From: Methylocystis silviterrae
Lineage (GTDB): Bacteria > Pseudomonadota > Alphaproteobacteria > Rhizobiales > Beijerinckiaceae
Length of the DNA stretch: 64,000 nt
Direction of reading: 5' to 3'
Assembly (NCBI RefSeq): GCF_013350005.1
Contig: NZ_JABVWW010000005.1
Coordinates: 124,001-188,000 of the forward strand
Within the stretch, counting starts at the first letter, position 1. Each line of letters begins with the position of its first letter. The notes beneath the pieces were generated by a model. It saw nothing but the letters and a program-made list of their open reading frames with translations. It was not told the origin of the DNA and did no database searches. Shown one piece after another: positions 42,979 to 52,577 of the stretch. The position numbers and the translations under genes are program-made.

Positions 42979-43623
42979 ATGTCCGACATTCTCACCCATG
43001 CTCAGATCTGGGCGGCGATCGACGCTCTCGGAGAGCGATATGGCATGACGCCGTCGGGCCTGGCGCGCAAGGCCGGCCTCGATCCCACGACCTTCAATCG
43101 CTCGAAGCGCGAAACGGCGAGCGGGCGCCAGCGCTGGCCGTCGACCGAATCGATCGCCAAAGTGTTGCAGGCGACCGGCGCCGGGCTCGACGAATTCATG
43201 TCCTTGGTCATGGCGAATAGCGCCGCCGGCCGGTTGCGCCATACGCGGCCGCTGATCGGCCTGGCGCAGGCGGGGGTCGGCGGCTTTTTCGACGACGCGG
43301 GCTTCGCCACCGGCGCCGGCTGGGACGAAATCGACGTATTGGCCGAGGCCGACGAACATTCCTACGCGCTGGAGATCTCAGGCGACTCCATGGCGCCGCT
43401 GTATCGCGACGGCGATGTGGTGATCGTCTCGCCGGCCGCGCCGGTGCGGCGCGGCGACCGGGTGGTGGTGAAGACCACCTCGGGCGAGATCATGGCCAAG
43501 GAGCTGAAGCGCGAGACGGCGCGAACGATCGAACTGCGTTCGGTCAACCCCGCCTATCCGGACCGCACGATTCCGCGTGACGAGGTCAGCTGGATGGCCC
43601 GCATTCTCTGGGCGAGCCAATGA
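42979..43623 (+). CDS. LexA-like (S24) transcriptional regulator with N-terminal HTH
   Basis: 214 residues. Residues 5-75 form a Cro/C1-type HTH (LARKAGLDPTTFNRSKRETA), residues 90-212 an S24 peptidase-like domain with SGDSMAPLYRDGDVVIV carrying the Ser nucleophile and MAKELKRE carrying the Lys of the Ser-Lys pair. Phage-repressor-like proteins of this sort are chromosomal in Hyphomicrobiales and are not full LexA; a possible Ala-Gly cleavage site (GLAQAGVGG) is present, so induction by self-cleavage under DNA damage is possible. The inverted repeat just upstream suggests it represses itself. Confidence 0.85.
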   Translation: MSDILTHAQIWAAIDALGERYGMTPSGLARKAGLDPTTFNRSKRETASGRQRWPSTESIAKVLQATGAGLDEFMSLVMANSAAGRLRHTRPLIGLAQAGVGGFFDDAGFATGAGWDEIDVLAEADEHSYALEISGDSMAPLYRDGDVVIVSPAAPVRRGDRVVVKTTSGEIMAKELKRETARTIELRSVNPAYPDRTIPRDEVSWMARILWASQ

Positions 43624-43727
43624 CGTGTGACGCTTAGCCGCCGACCGACGCATCTAGCCTCGCGCCGATGCAGCTGTGCTATATAACCCTCGCCTCTTGC
43701 GCATGCTTTCGTCAGGTGAATGCTCCC

Positions 43728-44810
43728 ATGCCTCTTACTCTTATCGCCTTTCTTGTCGCGTTCCTTGTCGGCGGCCCGGCGCTGGCCGATGTCCCCTTAA
43801 GGGATCGCGCGAAGGCGCTGTTCGAGCCGATTCCTTCGGCGCCGCCGCCGATTCCTGGCGAGACGTCCACGCCTGAAAAACTCGCGCTCGGCAAAATGCT
43901 GTATTTCGAGCCGCGACTTTCCGAAACGCGCGACATCAGCTGCGCCGACTGTCACAATTTGAGCATGGGCGGCGTCGATGGCGGCAAGCTTTCGGGCGGG
44001 CGGAATGCGCAGCTCGCCGGCCGCGAAGTGCTGACCGTCATGAACGCGATATTCAACAAGACCCAATATTGGGATGGGCGTGCAGCCAATCTCGCCGATC
44101 AGGTGGTCAATTCGGTCATGGCCAATCCCAAGGCGATGCTGAAGACGCGGGGCGGCCCGCTGGCGATCAATCCGATCGAGCACGCTGCGGCGAAACAGCA
44201 CGCCGTTGAACACTTCAAGCGGATCCCGGGCTATGTGGCGGCTTTCAAGCAGGCCTTTCCCGAGCAGGGCGATCCCGTCGCCTATGACAACATCGGCCGC
44301 GCCATCGCGCTTTTCGAGGCGACGCTCATCACGCCCGACGCGCCCTTCGACCTCTGGCTCAAGGGCGACGATCAGGCGCTGTCCGATGCACAGAAGGACG
44401 GTCTGAAGCTCTTCATCGAGAAGGGCTGCGCGACTTGCCACAACGGCGTCAATGTGGGCGGCGGCATGTATGCGCGTTTCGGCGTGGTCAAACAGCCCTC
44501 GGCCGAATTTCTGCCGTCGGACGATTTAGGCCGCTTCGCGGTCACCAAGGCGATCGCCGACAAATACGCCTTCAAAGTTCCTTCGCTGCGCAATGTCGAA
44601 CTGACGGCGCCCTATTTCCACACCGGCTCGACCTTTGACCTGAAGAAGGTTGTGGCGGTAATGGGCGAAAGCCAGCTCGGCGTCGCGCTCAGCGCCGACG
44701 AAACCGACAAGATCGTCGCCTTCCTCAATGCGCTGACGGGACGCCAGCCTGAGGTGGTTCTGCCGATCCTCCCGCCGCGCACCGGGCCGCCGTTCGTTCC
44801 GGAGCAGTAA
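43728..44810 (+). CDS. Di-haem cytochrome c peroxidase (CcpA/MauG family)
   Basis: 360 residues after an N-terminal signal peptide (LIAFLVAFLVGGPALA). Two haem c sites are present, CADCH near residue 75 and CATCH near residue 235, in the spacing of bacterial cytochrome c peroxidases and MauG-like proteins. MNAIFNKTQYWDGRA and VPSLRNVELTAPYFHTG are conserved around the peroxidatic site and the C-terminal Met/Tyr-ligand region. In the periplasm it reduces H2O2 with electrons from cytochrome c. The start at 43728 directly precedes the signal sequence, with AGGTGA upstream. It ends three bases before the convergent gcvPB stop. Confidence 0.9.
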   Translation: MPLTLIAFLVAFLVGGPALADVPLRDRAKALFEPIPSAPPPIPGETSTPEKLALGKMLYFEPRLSETRDISCADCHNLSMGGVDGGKLSGGRNAQLAGREVLTVMNAIFNKTQYWDGRAANLADQVVNSVMANPKAMLKTRGGPLAINPIEHAAAKQHAVEHFKRIPGYVAAFKQAFPEQGDPVAYDNIGRAIALFEATLITPDAPFDLWLKGDDQALSDAQKDGLKLFIEKGCATCHNGVNVGGGMYARFGVVKQPSAEFLPSDDLGRFAVTKAIADKYAFKVPSLRNVELTAPYFHTGSTFDLKKVVAVMGESQLGVALSADETDKIVAFLNALTGRQPEVVLPILPPRTGPPFVPEQ

Positions 44811-44813
44811 CGG

Positions 44814-46355
44814 TCAGGCCGCGGCGTTCGGCGTCCAGCGCAACACCGGCTTTCTCGCCGCGAGCGCTTCATCGACGCGTCGGCGCGGCGCGAGCCGCGG
44901 GGCCTGGGTAAAACGCGTCATGTCACCGGCTTTGGCGCTCCGCGCGAGATCGCGCAGCGTTGCGATGAAGAGATCGAGCGAGGCTTTCGATTCCGATTCC
45001 GTCGGCTCGATGAGCATCGCGCCATGGACGACGAGCGGGAAATAGATCGTCATCGGATGGTAGCCTTCGTCGATCATCGCCTTGGCGAAATCGAGCGTCG
45101 TCACGCCGGTTCCGCGCAGCCAGGCGTCGTCGAACAGAACTTCATGCATGCAGATGCGATCGCCGAACGGCTGAGTCATCACATCGCGCAGCGACGCGCG
45201 GACATAATTTGCCGACAGCACGGCGTCTTTCGACGCCTGCGCAAGCCCGTCGGTCCCATGCGCGAGCATATAGGCGAGCGCCCGAACGAACATGCCCATC
45301 TGGCCATGGAAGGCGGTGAGCCGTCCGAAGCTCTGCGTGCCTTCGGCGTCTTCCACAAGCTCCAACGCATCGCCGTTGCGGCGGATGAACGGGACCGGCG
45401 CGAAAGGCGCAAGACGTTCCGAGAGAACGACCGGACCGGCGCCAGGTCCGCCGCCGCCATGCGGCGTCGAGAAGGTCTTGTGCAGATTGATGTGCATGGC
45501 GTCGACGCCAAAGTCGCCGGGCCGCGCGACGCCGGCGATGGCGTTGAAATTCGCGCCGTCGCAATAGAAGTAGCCGCCGGCCTCGTGCATCGCGTCGGCG
45601 ATGTCGACGATGTCGCGCTCGAACAGCCCGCAAGTGTTGGGGTTGGTCAACATGATCGCGGCGACGTCGGGAGCGAGCGCCTCTTTGACAGCCTCGGCCC
45701 GCACGGTTCCATCCGCCGCCGCCGGAACGACGCGAACCGAAAAGCCGAGCAGCGCCGCCGTCGCCGGATTGGTGCCATGCGCCGACTGCGGAATGAGGAC
45801 GACATTGCGCGTCGCGCTTTCGCCTCTGGCGGCGATCGCAGATTTGATCGCCATCATGCCGCAGAGTTCGCCATGCGCGCCGGCCTTCGGAGACATCGCC
45901 ACTGCATGCATGTTGGTGAGCGTCATCAGCCAGTCGGCGAGAATCTGCATCAACTCCAGCGCGCCCTGCGCGGTCGACTGCGGCTGCAGCGGATGGAGAT
46001 CCGCGAAACCTTCATAGCGCGCGATCTTCTCGTTGCTGCGCGGATTATGCTTCATCGTGCAGGAGCCGAGCGGGTAGAGCCCGGCGTCGATCGAATAATT
46101 CTTGCGCGACAGACGCACGTAATGGCGCATCGTCTCCGGTTCGGTGAGGCCCGGAAGACCGATGGGCGCATTGCGCTCCAGCGCGCCGAGCCGCGTCGCG
46201 AGCGGCGCAGGATCGTCGATATCGACGCCGGTCGCGTCAAGCCGACCGATTTCGAAGATCAGCGGCTCTTCCTGATCGAGCCCGCGATTGCCGGTGAAGG
46301 TCGCAGGCGTTTTGTCGTCATCGAGCGGTTCGACGACCGCGGGTCTGTCGAGCAT
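44814..46355 (-). CDS. gcvPB: Glycine dehydrogenase (decarboxylating) subunit 2 (P-protein beta)
   Basis: 513 residues of the split glycine decarboxylase type. The PLP lysine lies in MHINLHKTFSTPHGGGGPGA, after DGANFNAIAGVARPGD. It combines with GcvPA to decarboxylate glycine and transfer the methylamine group to lipoyl-GcvH. Its ATG overlaps the gcvPA stop by one base. In serine-cycle organisms, glycine cleavage balances C1 units and glycine, and the reverse or forward use depends on growth. Last gene of the gcvT-gcvH-gcvPA-gcvPB operon. Confidence 0.94.
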   Translation of the reverse strand: MLDRPAVVEPLDDDKTPATFTGNRGLDQEEPLIFEIGRLDATGVDIDDPAPLATRLGALERNAPIGLPGLTEPETMRHYVRLSRKNYSIDAGLYPLGSCTMKHNPRSNEKIARYEGFADLHPLQPQSTAQGALELMQILADWLMTLTNMHAVAMSPKAGAHGELCGMMAIKSAIAARGESATRNVVLIPQSAHGTNPATAALLGFSVRVVPAAADGTVRAEAVKEALAPDVAAIMLTNPNTCGLFERDIVDIADAMHEAGGYFYCDGANFNAIAGVARPGDFGVDAMHINLHKTFSTPHGGGGPGAGPVVLSERLAPFAPVPFIRRNGDALELVEDAEGTQSFGRLTAFHGQMGMFVRALAYMLAHGTDGLAQASKDAVLSANYVRASLRDVMTQPFGDRICMHEVLFDDAWLRGTGVTTLDFAKAMIDEGYHPMTIYFPLVVHGAMLIEPTESESKASLDLFIATLRDLARSAKAGDMTRFTQAPRLAPRRRVDEALAARKPVLRWTPNAAA

Positions 46356-47695
46356 CAGAGCGACTCCTTAAGCGCCGCGACGAACGCGTCGCGATCTTCT
46401 TGCGTATTCACTTCGGTGGTGGCGACGAGGAGGAGATCGTCAAGCCCGGCGTGCGGCAGGAGCCGCGAGACGGGAACGCCGGCGAGAACGCCGCGCGCCG
46501 CCATTCTCTCAATAAGCGCGGCGGCGTCGCCTTCGACGCGAAGCGTAAACTCGTTGAAGAAGGTCTCGTTGAGAACCTCGACGTTTTGAACGTCGGCGAG
46601 CATGTGCGCCAGCAAAACCGCATTGGCGTGATTGACGCGCGCGAGCCGCGTCAGTCCGGCTTCGCCAAGTAACGTTAGATGAATGGTGAAAGCGAGCGCG
46701 CAGAGGCCGGAGTTGGTGCAGATGTTGGACGTCGCCTTGTCGCGGCGGATATGCTGCTCACGCGTCGAAAGCGTCAGCACATAGGAGCGCCTGCCGTCAG
46801 CGTCGACGCTTTCGCCGGCGAGGCGGCCGGGCATCTGCCGCAGGAATTCATGTCGCGTCGCGAAGAGCCCGACATAAGGCCCGCCGAAATTGAGCGAATT
46901 GCCGATGGACTGGCCTTCGCCGACGACGATGTCGGCGCCCATCGCGCCCGGCGATTTGAGGAGACCAAGCGACGCGGCTTCGGTGAAGACGGCGACAAGA
47001 AGCGCGCCGTTCCGATGGCAGGCTTCCGCAACCTTTGTCAGATCGCGCAGATTGCCGAAGACGTCGGGCGTCTGCACGACGACGCAAGAAAGCGTGTCGT
47101 CGATGCGCGCGATGAGATCTTCAGTGGCGCGAACGTCGGGCGCCATTGTCTCGACTTCGTCTTCGGCAAGCCGCGAGATGGTGCGCACGACTTCAGCGTA
47201 ATGCGGATGTAGCCCGCCGGAGAGCAGCGCCTTGCGTCGCTTCGTCACGCGATGCGCCATGAGCACGGCTTCGGCGGTCGCCGTTGAGCCGTCGTACATC
47301 GAGGCGTTGGCGACCTCCATGCCCGTCAGCAGAGCGACCTGGGTTTGGAACTCAAAGAGATATTGCAGCGTGCCTTGCGAGATCTCCGGCTGATAGGGCG
47401 TGTAGCTCGTCAAGAATTCCGAACGTTGAATGAGATGATCGACGCTCGCGGGGATGTGATGCTTATAGGCGCCGGCGCCGACGAAGAATGGCGCGCGCGA
47501 AGCAGGCATGTTGCGGGCGGCAAGCCTTGCGAAGAAACGCTCGACGTCGAGCTCCGATTTGCCGGACGGCAGGTCGAGCGGCGTCCTGAGCAGCGTCGCG
47601 GGCGGCGCATCGGCGTAGAGCGCTTCGATCGACGAGACGCCGATCGTCGCGAGCATCGCGTTTCTGTCGGCCTCCGACAGCGGATGATAGCGCAT
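46355..47695 (-). CDS. gcvPA: Glycine dehydrogenase (decarboxylating) subunit 1 (P-protein alpha)
   Basis: 446 residues: [31 protein letters not shown]-like [37 protein letters not shown] and NLNFGGP-type [16 protein letters not shown], all characteristic of the GcvPA subunit. It has no PLP lysine of its own and pairs with GcvPB. The start ATG at 47695 has AAGGA eight bases upstream; the frame also runs open through the upstream repeat A, giving a false longer start. It is separated from gcvH only by that repeat, which may set the relative levels of H and P proteins. Confidence 0.94.
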   Translation of the reverse strand: MRYHPLSEADRNAMLATIGVSSIEALYADAPPATLLRTPLDLPSGKSELDVERFFARLAARNMPASRAPFFVGAGAYKHHIPASVDHLIQRSEFLTSYTPYQPEISQGTLQYLFEFQTQVALLTGMEVANASMYDGSTATAEAVLMAHRVTKRRKALLSGGLHPHYAEVVRTISRLAEDEVETMAPDVRATEDLIARIDDTLSCVVVQTPDVFGNLRDLTKVAEACHRNGALLVAVFTEAASLGLLKSPGAMGADIVVGEGQSIGNSLNFGGPYVGLFATRHEFLRQMPGRLAGESVDADGRRSYVLTLSTREQHIRRDKATSNICTNSGLCALAFTIHLTLLGEAGLTRLARVNHANAVLLAHMLADVQNVEVLNETFFNEFTLRVEGDAAALIERMAARGVLAGVPVSRLLPHAGLDDLLLVATTEVNTQEDRDAFVAALKESL

Positions 47696-47711
47696 CGCTT
47701 TTTCCTTGCGC

Positions 47712-47826
47712 TTAGAGCGCTTCCCGATCACATGGAATCCTGTGATCGACAGGAATCGCTCGCAATCAAAATGTTGGAGCAGGTTCTCATCGAAAAAGTC
47801 TGTCAACTTTTTCGGAACCTGCTCTA
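47712..47826. repeat. Two-hairpin intergenic repeat A, copy 2 (inverted), inside the gcv operon
   Basis: It has the same unit as 25317-25431 in reverse orientation, with ends TTAGAGCGCTTCCCG and GGAACCTGCTCTAG. It fills almost the whole gap between gcvH and gcvPA; the TAG in its end is the gcvH stop codon. As a 3' hairpin it could stabilise the gcvT-gcvH part of the message. Confidence 0.85.
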
Positions 47827-48198
47827 GAGCGTCTTCAGGAAGCTCGAATAGGCGGCGTCGTCCATCAGCGATGCGCATTCGCCCGGGTCGCTGACTCTCA
47901 CCTTGATGAGCCACCCGCGTCCAAGCGGATCGTCGTTGACGAGCGCCGGCGTTTCGCCAAGCTCCGGATTGACCTCGACGACTTCGCCGCTCACCGGCGA
48001 ATAGACTTCGCTCGCCGCCTTCACGCTCTCGATGACCGCGATCTCTTTGCCCTTCGCGACCTTCTTGCCGACTTCGGGCAGTTCGATGAAGACGATGTCG
48101 CCGAGTTGGGACTGCGCGTAGTCCGATATGCCCAATGTCGCGACGTCGCCCTCGAGCGCGACATATTCATGGTCCTTGGAGTAGCGGAGATCGTTCAT
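47824..48198 (-). CDS. gcvH: Glycine cleavage system H protein
   Basis: 124 residues, full length. [22 protein letters not shown] begins the lipoyl-domain barrel, and [22 protein letters not shown] contains the lipoylated Lys (in ESVKA, near residue 61). GcvH shuttles the aminomethyl group from P-protein to T-protein. Its ATG overlaps the gcvT stop (ATGA). The TAG stop lies in repeat A, so the hairpin begins immediately after translation ends. Confidence 0.96.
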   Translation of the reverse strand: MNDLRYSKDHEYVALEGDVATLGISDYAQSQLGDIVFIELPEVGKKVAKGKEIAVIESVKAASEVYSPVSGEVVEVNPELGETPALVNDDPLGRGWLIKVRVSDPGECASLMDDAAYSSFLKTL

Positions 48199-49352
48199 CT
48201 CGCTTCCTTTTCAGCTGATGGTTTAAAATAGCGGTGCGGCACGAAGGGCAGAGTCGCGACAGTGACGTCGACGCGCTTGTCGCGCAGCGGCGCCGAAAGC
48301 GTCGCGCCGACTTTGGCGTATGCGCTTGCGACATAGCCCATTGCGATCGGACGCTGCAGCGTCGGCGAAAAGCCGCCCGACGTCACATGGCCCACGGCTT
48401 GGTCGTCGGAGGCATAAAGTTGCGCGCCTTCGCGCAGCGGCGCCTTCGTCTGCGGTAGAAGCCCGACGCGCATGCGCGAAGGACCCTGCTCAAGCGCGTT
48501 CCGTATGCGCTCGAAGCCGGGGAATCCGCCCTCGGCGCGTCTGCGCTTGCCGATCGACCAGCTCAGTCGCGCTTCGACGGGATCGGTGGTTTCATCGAGG
48601 TCGTGGCCATAGAGCGGCAGGCCCGCCTCCAGCCGCAAGGCGTCGCGCGCGCCAAGGCCCGCCGGCGCGACGTCCTCATGCGCGAGCAAGAGGCGCGCGA
48701 GGTCTTCGGCATGCTCGGCGCGCAGCGACAGCTCAAATCCGTCTTCGCCCGTATAGCCGCTGCGCGACACGAAGAGCGGCGCGCCGCCGAAGTCGAAGGC
48801 GCGCCAGCCCCTGAAAGGAAGGTCCTCGGCGCCGGGGAGGAGTGCGCCGAGGACCGCGGACGCGCGCGGGCCCTGAAGGGCGAGCAGCGCGCGGTCCAAA
48901 GGATTGAAGTCGAACTGGGGCAACGCGGTCGCGATAAGCGCGAAATCCTCTTGCTTGCGCGAGGCGTTGACCACAAGCAACAGCCGCTCCTCGACGCCCG
49001 GCAGACGGGTGACGAGAAGATCGTCGAGTATGCCGCCGCTCTCGTTGAGCAGCTGCGTGTAACGCGTGCGCTCCGGCGAAAGCGACGCCAAATCCGCCGG
49101 CGTCAGGCTTTCAAGCGCCCGGGCGGCGCGCGCGCCGGCGAGGATCGCCTGACCCATATGCGAAACGTCGAACAGACTCGCGCGACGTCGCGTATGTAGC
49201 GTTTCCGCGACGATGCCCTGCTCATATTGCAGCGGCATATCGTAGCCGGCGAAAGGCGCCATGCGCGCGCCGAGCCGTCGATGCACCGCATCGAGCGGAA
49301 GTTTGGACAGCGCAGGAGGCGCAGCGGTCGCGACGTCGAGTTCGGTCACCAT
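48195..49352 (-). CDS. gcvT: Aminomethyltransferase (glycine cleavage T protein)
   Basis: 385 residues: LDAVHRRLGARMAPFAGYDMPLQY and RASLFDVSHMGQAILAG at the N-terminus (folate-binding region), SRSGYTGEDGFELS, then LGARDALRLEAGLPLYGHDLDE, which are GcvT signatures. It moves the methylene group to tetrahydrofolate, releasing ammonia. The ATG at 49352 has GGAG just upstream; a nearby GTG is an alternative. It is the first gene of the operon, 48 bases after the glycine riboswitch. Confidence 0.95.
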   Translation of the reverse strand: MVTELDVATAAPPALSKLPLDAVHRRLGARMAPFAGYDMPLQYEQGIVAETLHTRRRASLFDVSHMGQAILAGARAARALESLTPADLASLSPERTRYTQLLNESGGILDDLLVTRLPGVEERLLLVVNASRKQEDFALIATALPQFDFNPLDRALLALQGPRASAVLGALLPGAEDLPFRGWRAFDFGGAPLFVSRSGYTGEDGFELSLRAEHAEDLARLLLAHEDVAPAGLGARDALRLEAGLPLYGHDLDETTDPVEARLSWSIGKRRRAEGGFPGFERIRNALEQGPSRMRVGLLPQTKAPLREGAQLYASDDQAVGHVTSGGFSPTLQRPIAMGYVASAYAKVGATLSAPLRDKRVDVTVATLPFVPHRYFKPSAEKEAR

Positions 49353-49399
49353 CAACTCCGCCAGACATGGTTGGCGCAGCAAAGCTTAAACTTCGCTAC

Positions 49400-49592
49400 G
49401 CGCCCCCTCTGTCCGGTGACCTGAGAGATTTCCCTGCGCTAAAAGCGACAGGTTACGCCCTTCGGTGGGCGAAACGCTTGCGCGCTTCGCCGCTTTCCAG
49501 AGTTTCTACTTCCTCGCGGTCCTTTGGGCCTGAGCGTTTCCGGGGCGGTTTCGCCTTCGGCGCCGGCGCGAGCGCCGGTCTCTCCCGCGATG
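49400..49592 (-). ncRNA. Tandem glycine riboswitch (gcvT motif) upstream of gcvT
   Basis: Two consecutive aptamer-like units are visible. The first opens GCGGGAGAGACCGG (49588-49575) and contains GCCGAAGGCGAAACC, CTCAGGCCCAAAGGACCGC and AACTCTGGAAAGCG; the second contains CCCACCGAAGGGCGTAACC, then TCTCTCAGGTCACCGGACAG and ends AGAGGGGG. These are the conserved core sequences of the gcvT element. On binding two glycines cooperatively it would switch on the glycine cleavage operon just downstream. A terminator hairpin after the second aptamer is not obvious, so control may be at translation. Confidence 0.9.
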
Positions 49593-49702
49593 AAGTTCGA
49601 CCTGCCACCAAAATGTGGTCGATTCGCCCGATCGTCAATCCCAGCGACTGCGCGTTTTTTTCGCAATGCGGCAGCGTTCGGTCCGATCGGAAGCGCCGCC
49701 GC

Positions 49703-50035
49703 TCAGTGGCGCTTAGGCGCCCGCATGCGATAGACGCCGTCGTCATCGCGCTCGAAGGTCTCGTCGACCTGTGGATGGCGCACCGGCTTGTTGGTGTTGT
49801 CGGGCAGCAGATTTTGCTCCGACACATAGGCGACATATTCGGTTTCGGCGTTCTCGGCGAAGAGGTGATAGAAAGGCTGATCCTTGTTCGGACGCAGCTC
49901 TTCCGGAATCGAAAGCCACCACTCTTCGGTGTTGGCGAACACCGGATCAACGTCATAGATCACGCCGCGGAAGGGATAGCGGCGATGCTTGACCACTTGG
50001 CCAATACCGAATTTAGCGACGTTCTCTCGCGGCAT
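49703..50035 (-). CDS. hspQ: Heat shock protein HspQ (YccV-like, hemimethylated DNA-binding)
   Basis: 110 residues: AKFGIGQVVKHRRYPFRGVI at the start of the SH3-like barrel, EEWWLSIP, PFYHLFAENAETEYVAYVSE and LLPDNTNKPVRHPQV, all HspQ/YccV hallmarks. HspQ is a substrate-discriminating adaptor for the Lon protease in enterobacteria and was first described as binding hemimethylated DNA. Cytoplasmic. It is separately transcribed, about 110 bases before the glycine riboswitch on the same strand. Confidence 0.93.
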   Translation of the reverse strand: MPRENVAKFGIGQVVKHRRYPFRGVIYDVDPVFANTEEWWLSIPEELRPNKDQPFYHLFAENAETEYVAYVSEQNLLPDNTNKPVRHPQVDETFERDDDGVYRMRAPKRH

Positions 50036-50128
50036 TCGAAAGCGCCTTTAACACGCTGTTTACTTGCTTTTTAGTAACGCAGCAGGGGCGCAGCCGTCAA
50101 TCGGGCGTCGCGCCACAGCCAAATCCTT

Positions 50129-51172
50129 TCAGAATCCGTAGATCCTGGCGAGGTCGGCGTCTTTGGCGGCGACCTGCTTGGCGAGGTCGACGACGACCTT
50201 GCACTGTTTCCAGGTGGCGTCGTCCTGCATTCGGCCGTCAATCATCACCGCGCCGGTCCCGTCCGGCATCGCTTCGAGCACCCGCTTGGCGAAGGCGACT
50301 TCCTGCGGATCGGGCGAGAAGACTTTCTTGGCGATGGCGATTTGCGACGGATGCAGCGACCAAGCGCCGGCGCAGCCGAGCAAAAAGGCGTTGCGGAACT
50401 GCGCTTCGCAGGCCGGGGCGTCGGAGAAATCGCCGAAGGGGCCATAGAAAGCCTTGATGCCGGCGGAAGCGCAAGCGTCGACCATCTTGGCGATGGTGTA
50501 ATGCCAAAGGTCTTGCTGGAACGAGGCGCGCAGGCCCTGGCCGGGCTCGGCGTCGGCGATCACCTTATAGTCCGGATGACCGCCGCCGACGCGGGTCGTC
50601 TTCATTGCCCGGGAAGCGGCGAGATCGGCCGGTCCAAGCGAAATGCCATGCATGCGCGGCGAAGCCGAAGCGATGGCGTCGACATTCTTGACGCCCTCCG
50701 CCGTCTCCAGAATCGCGTGAATGAGGATCGGCTTCTTCACGCCATGCCGCGCCTCGAGTTGCGCCAGGAGCTGGTCGAGATAGGCGATGTCCCAGGGGCC
50801 TTCGACCTTGGGCAGCATGACGACGTCGAGCTTGCTTCCGACCGCGCCAACGATCTCGATCATGTCGTCGAGCGCCCAGGGGCTGTTCAGCGCATTCATA
50901 CGCGTCCACAGTCCAGTCGAGCCGAAGTCGGTCGCCTTGGCCATTTCAATAAAGCCGGCGCGGGCGGCTTCCTTGGCGTCGGCCGGAATGGCGTCTTCGA
51001 GATTGCCGAGAACGACGTCGACCTGTTTGACGAGATCGGGAACCTTGGCGCGGAATTTTTCAAGATGCGGCGGAACGAAATGGATCATCCGCTCGACCTT
51101 GACGGGCGGTTCGCGCAGCGGCGCCGGGGCGCCGATGGCGAGCGGACGGTAGAATTGATTGGGAAGTTTCAT
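50129..51172 (-). CDS. mcl: L-malyl-CoA/beta-methylmalyl-CoA lyase
   Basis: 347 residues of the CitE/HpcH aldolase superfamily, matching Mcl1-type malyl-CoA lyases: [19 protein letters not shown] with the Mg2+ Glu/Asp, [37 protein letters not shown] with the catalytic Glu, [17 protein letters not shown] (Asp) and [20 protein letters not shown]. It splits malyl-CoA into acetyl-CoA and glyoxylate in the serine cycle and can make beta-methylmalyl-CoA in the ethylmalonyl-CoA pathway. It is the main clue that the organism is a C1-assimilating alphaproteobacterium. It stands alone, away from other serine-cycle genes. Confidence 0.92.
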   Translation of the reverse strand: MKLPNQFYRPLAIGAPAPLREPPVKVERMIHFVPPHLEKFRAKVPDLVKQVDVVLGNLEDAIPADAKEAARAGFIEMAKATDFGSTGLWTRMNALNSPWALDDMIEIVGAVGSKLDVVMLPKVEGPWDIAYLDQLLAQLEARHGVKKPILIHAILETAEGVKNVDAIASASPRMHGISLGPADLAASRAMKTTRVGGGHPDYKVIADAEPGQGLRASFQQDLWHYTIAKMVDACASAGIKAFYGPFGDFSDAPACEAQFRNAFLLGCAGAWSLHPSQIAIAKKVFSPDPQEVAFAKRVLEAMPDGTGAVMIDGRMQDDATWKQCKVVVDLAKQVAAKDADLARIYGF

Positions 51173-51257
51173 TTCGGCGCAGCTCCAAAAAACTGCGTCG
51201 AGTTAAGCCAGATGCGTCGGCTTGGCAATGGCGCGGTCTGTCACGTCCGCAAGGCGC

Positions 51258-52577
51258 TCAGCCGGCGACGGCGTCCCACAGAAGCTTCGCATTCAGCGCG
51301 ATGATGACGACGGCGATGATCGCCGCAAGCGCGGTGGTGCGCCGCGGCGCCACCAGCTCGCCCATGACGCTACGCTGCGCCGTGAAGGCCACGAGCGGCA
51401 CGACGGCGAAGGGCAGCGTCACGCTCAGCGCCACCTGGCTCAGGACGAGCAGCTGCGCCGTCGCCGATTCGCCGGCGTAGAGCGTCACGCCGATCGCCGG
51501 AGCGATCGCGATGCAGCGGGTGATGAGCCGACGCGTCGCCGGTTTCATCCGCAGCCGCACAAATCCTTCCATGACGATCTGGCCGGTGAGGGTGGCGGTC
51601 ACGGTCGAATTGAGCCCGCAGGCGATGAGCGCGACGGCGAAGAGCGTCGCCGCGACCGGTTGCCCGAGCAGCGGCGCGATCAGCCTATAGGCCTCGCCAA
51701 GCTCCGCGACTTCGGTATGGCCGGTCGCGTGGAAGACCGCGGCGGCGAGAACGAGGATGGCGCCGTTGACGAACAGGGCGAGAAACAGCGCCAGCGTGCT
51801 GTCGATCACCGCGAAGCGAATCGCCTCGCGTTTCTTATCGAGCGGCTCGGCGACGGCGCGCGTTTGCACGACGAAAGAATGCAGAAAGAGATTATGCGGC
51901 ATCACCGTCGCGCCGAGGATGCCCAGGCCGATGTAGAGCATCTCGGGGTCAGTGAAAAAACGCCGCGTCGGCACGAGTCCTTGCGCGATCTGCGCCAGAT
52001 CGGGGCGCGCCATGATGAGTTGCGCCAAGAACGAAAAGGCGATGAGCGCAAGCATCGCGACGACGAAAAGCTCGATCTTGCGAAAGCCGGCGCGCTCCAA
52101 AGCAAGGACGAGAAACGTGTCGAGCACCGTGATAAAGATGCCGACCGCGAGCGGCAGGCCGAACAGCAATTGCAGGCCGATGGCGGTGCCGATCACTTCC
52201 GCGAGATCCGTGGCGAAAATGCCCACTTCCGCCAGGAGCCAGAGCCCGACCGCGGCCGGGAAGGGATAATGCCGCCGGCAGGCCTGCGCCAGATCCAGCT
52301 CCGCGCCGACGCCGAGCCGAGCCGCGAGGGATTGCAAGACGATGGCCATCAGGCTCGACAACACGGCGACGAAAAGCAGAGCCGTGCCGAATTTCGAGCC
52401 GCCGGCGAGCGCCGTCGCCCAGTTGCCGGGGTCCATATAGCCGGTGGCGACGAGATAGCCGGGACCCAGAAACACGAAGAGCCGCCGGAGAAATCTGCCA
52501 CCTTCGGGCACATGCACGGAGCGGCGCATGTCGCCGCGTTGCGGAGCGGGCGCGTTGGCGGTCGTCGCTGGCGTCAC
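51258..52577 (-). CDS. mntH: Nramp-family divalent metal (Mn2+/Fe2+) transporter
   Basis: About 439 residues with eleven or so membrane helices. LFVFLGPGYLVATGYMDPGNWAT contains the Nramp metal-binding DPGN motif in helix 1, GATVMPHNLFLHSFVVQTRAV the MPH motif of helix 6, and ALIACGLNSTVTATLTGQIVMEG the consensus transport motif. It imports Mn2+ or Fe2+ with protons. The GTG at 52577 has GGAG six bases upstream and was preferred to more upstream in-frame starts. No yybP-type riboswitch or MntR box was recognised upstream. Confidence 0.88.
   Translation of the reverse strand: MTPATTANAPAPQRGDMRRSVHVPEGGRFLRRLFVFLGPGYLVATGYMDPGNWATALAGGSKFGTALLFVAVLSSLMAIVLQSLAARLGVGAELDLAQACRRHYPFPAAVGLWLLAEVGIFATDLAEVIGTAIGLQLLFGLPLAVGIFITVLDTFLVLALERAGFRKIELFVVAMLALIAFSFLAQLIMARPDLAQIAQGLVPTRRFFTDPEMLYIGLGILGATVMPHNLFLHSFVVQTRAVAEPLDKKREAIRFAVIDSTLALFLALFVNGAILVLAAAVFHATGHTEVAELGEAYRLIAPLLGQPVAATLFAVALIACGLNSTVTATLTGQIVMEGFVRLRMKPATRRLITRCIAIAPAIGVTLYAGESATAQLLVLSQVALSVTLPFAVVPLVAFTAQRSVMGELVAPRRTTALAAIIAVVIIALNAKLLWDAVAG

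Noticed and set aside
45024-46589. 521-codon plus-strand frame opposite gcvPB/gcvPA
   Set aside because: Antisense to highly conserved enzymes and without recognisable homology.
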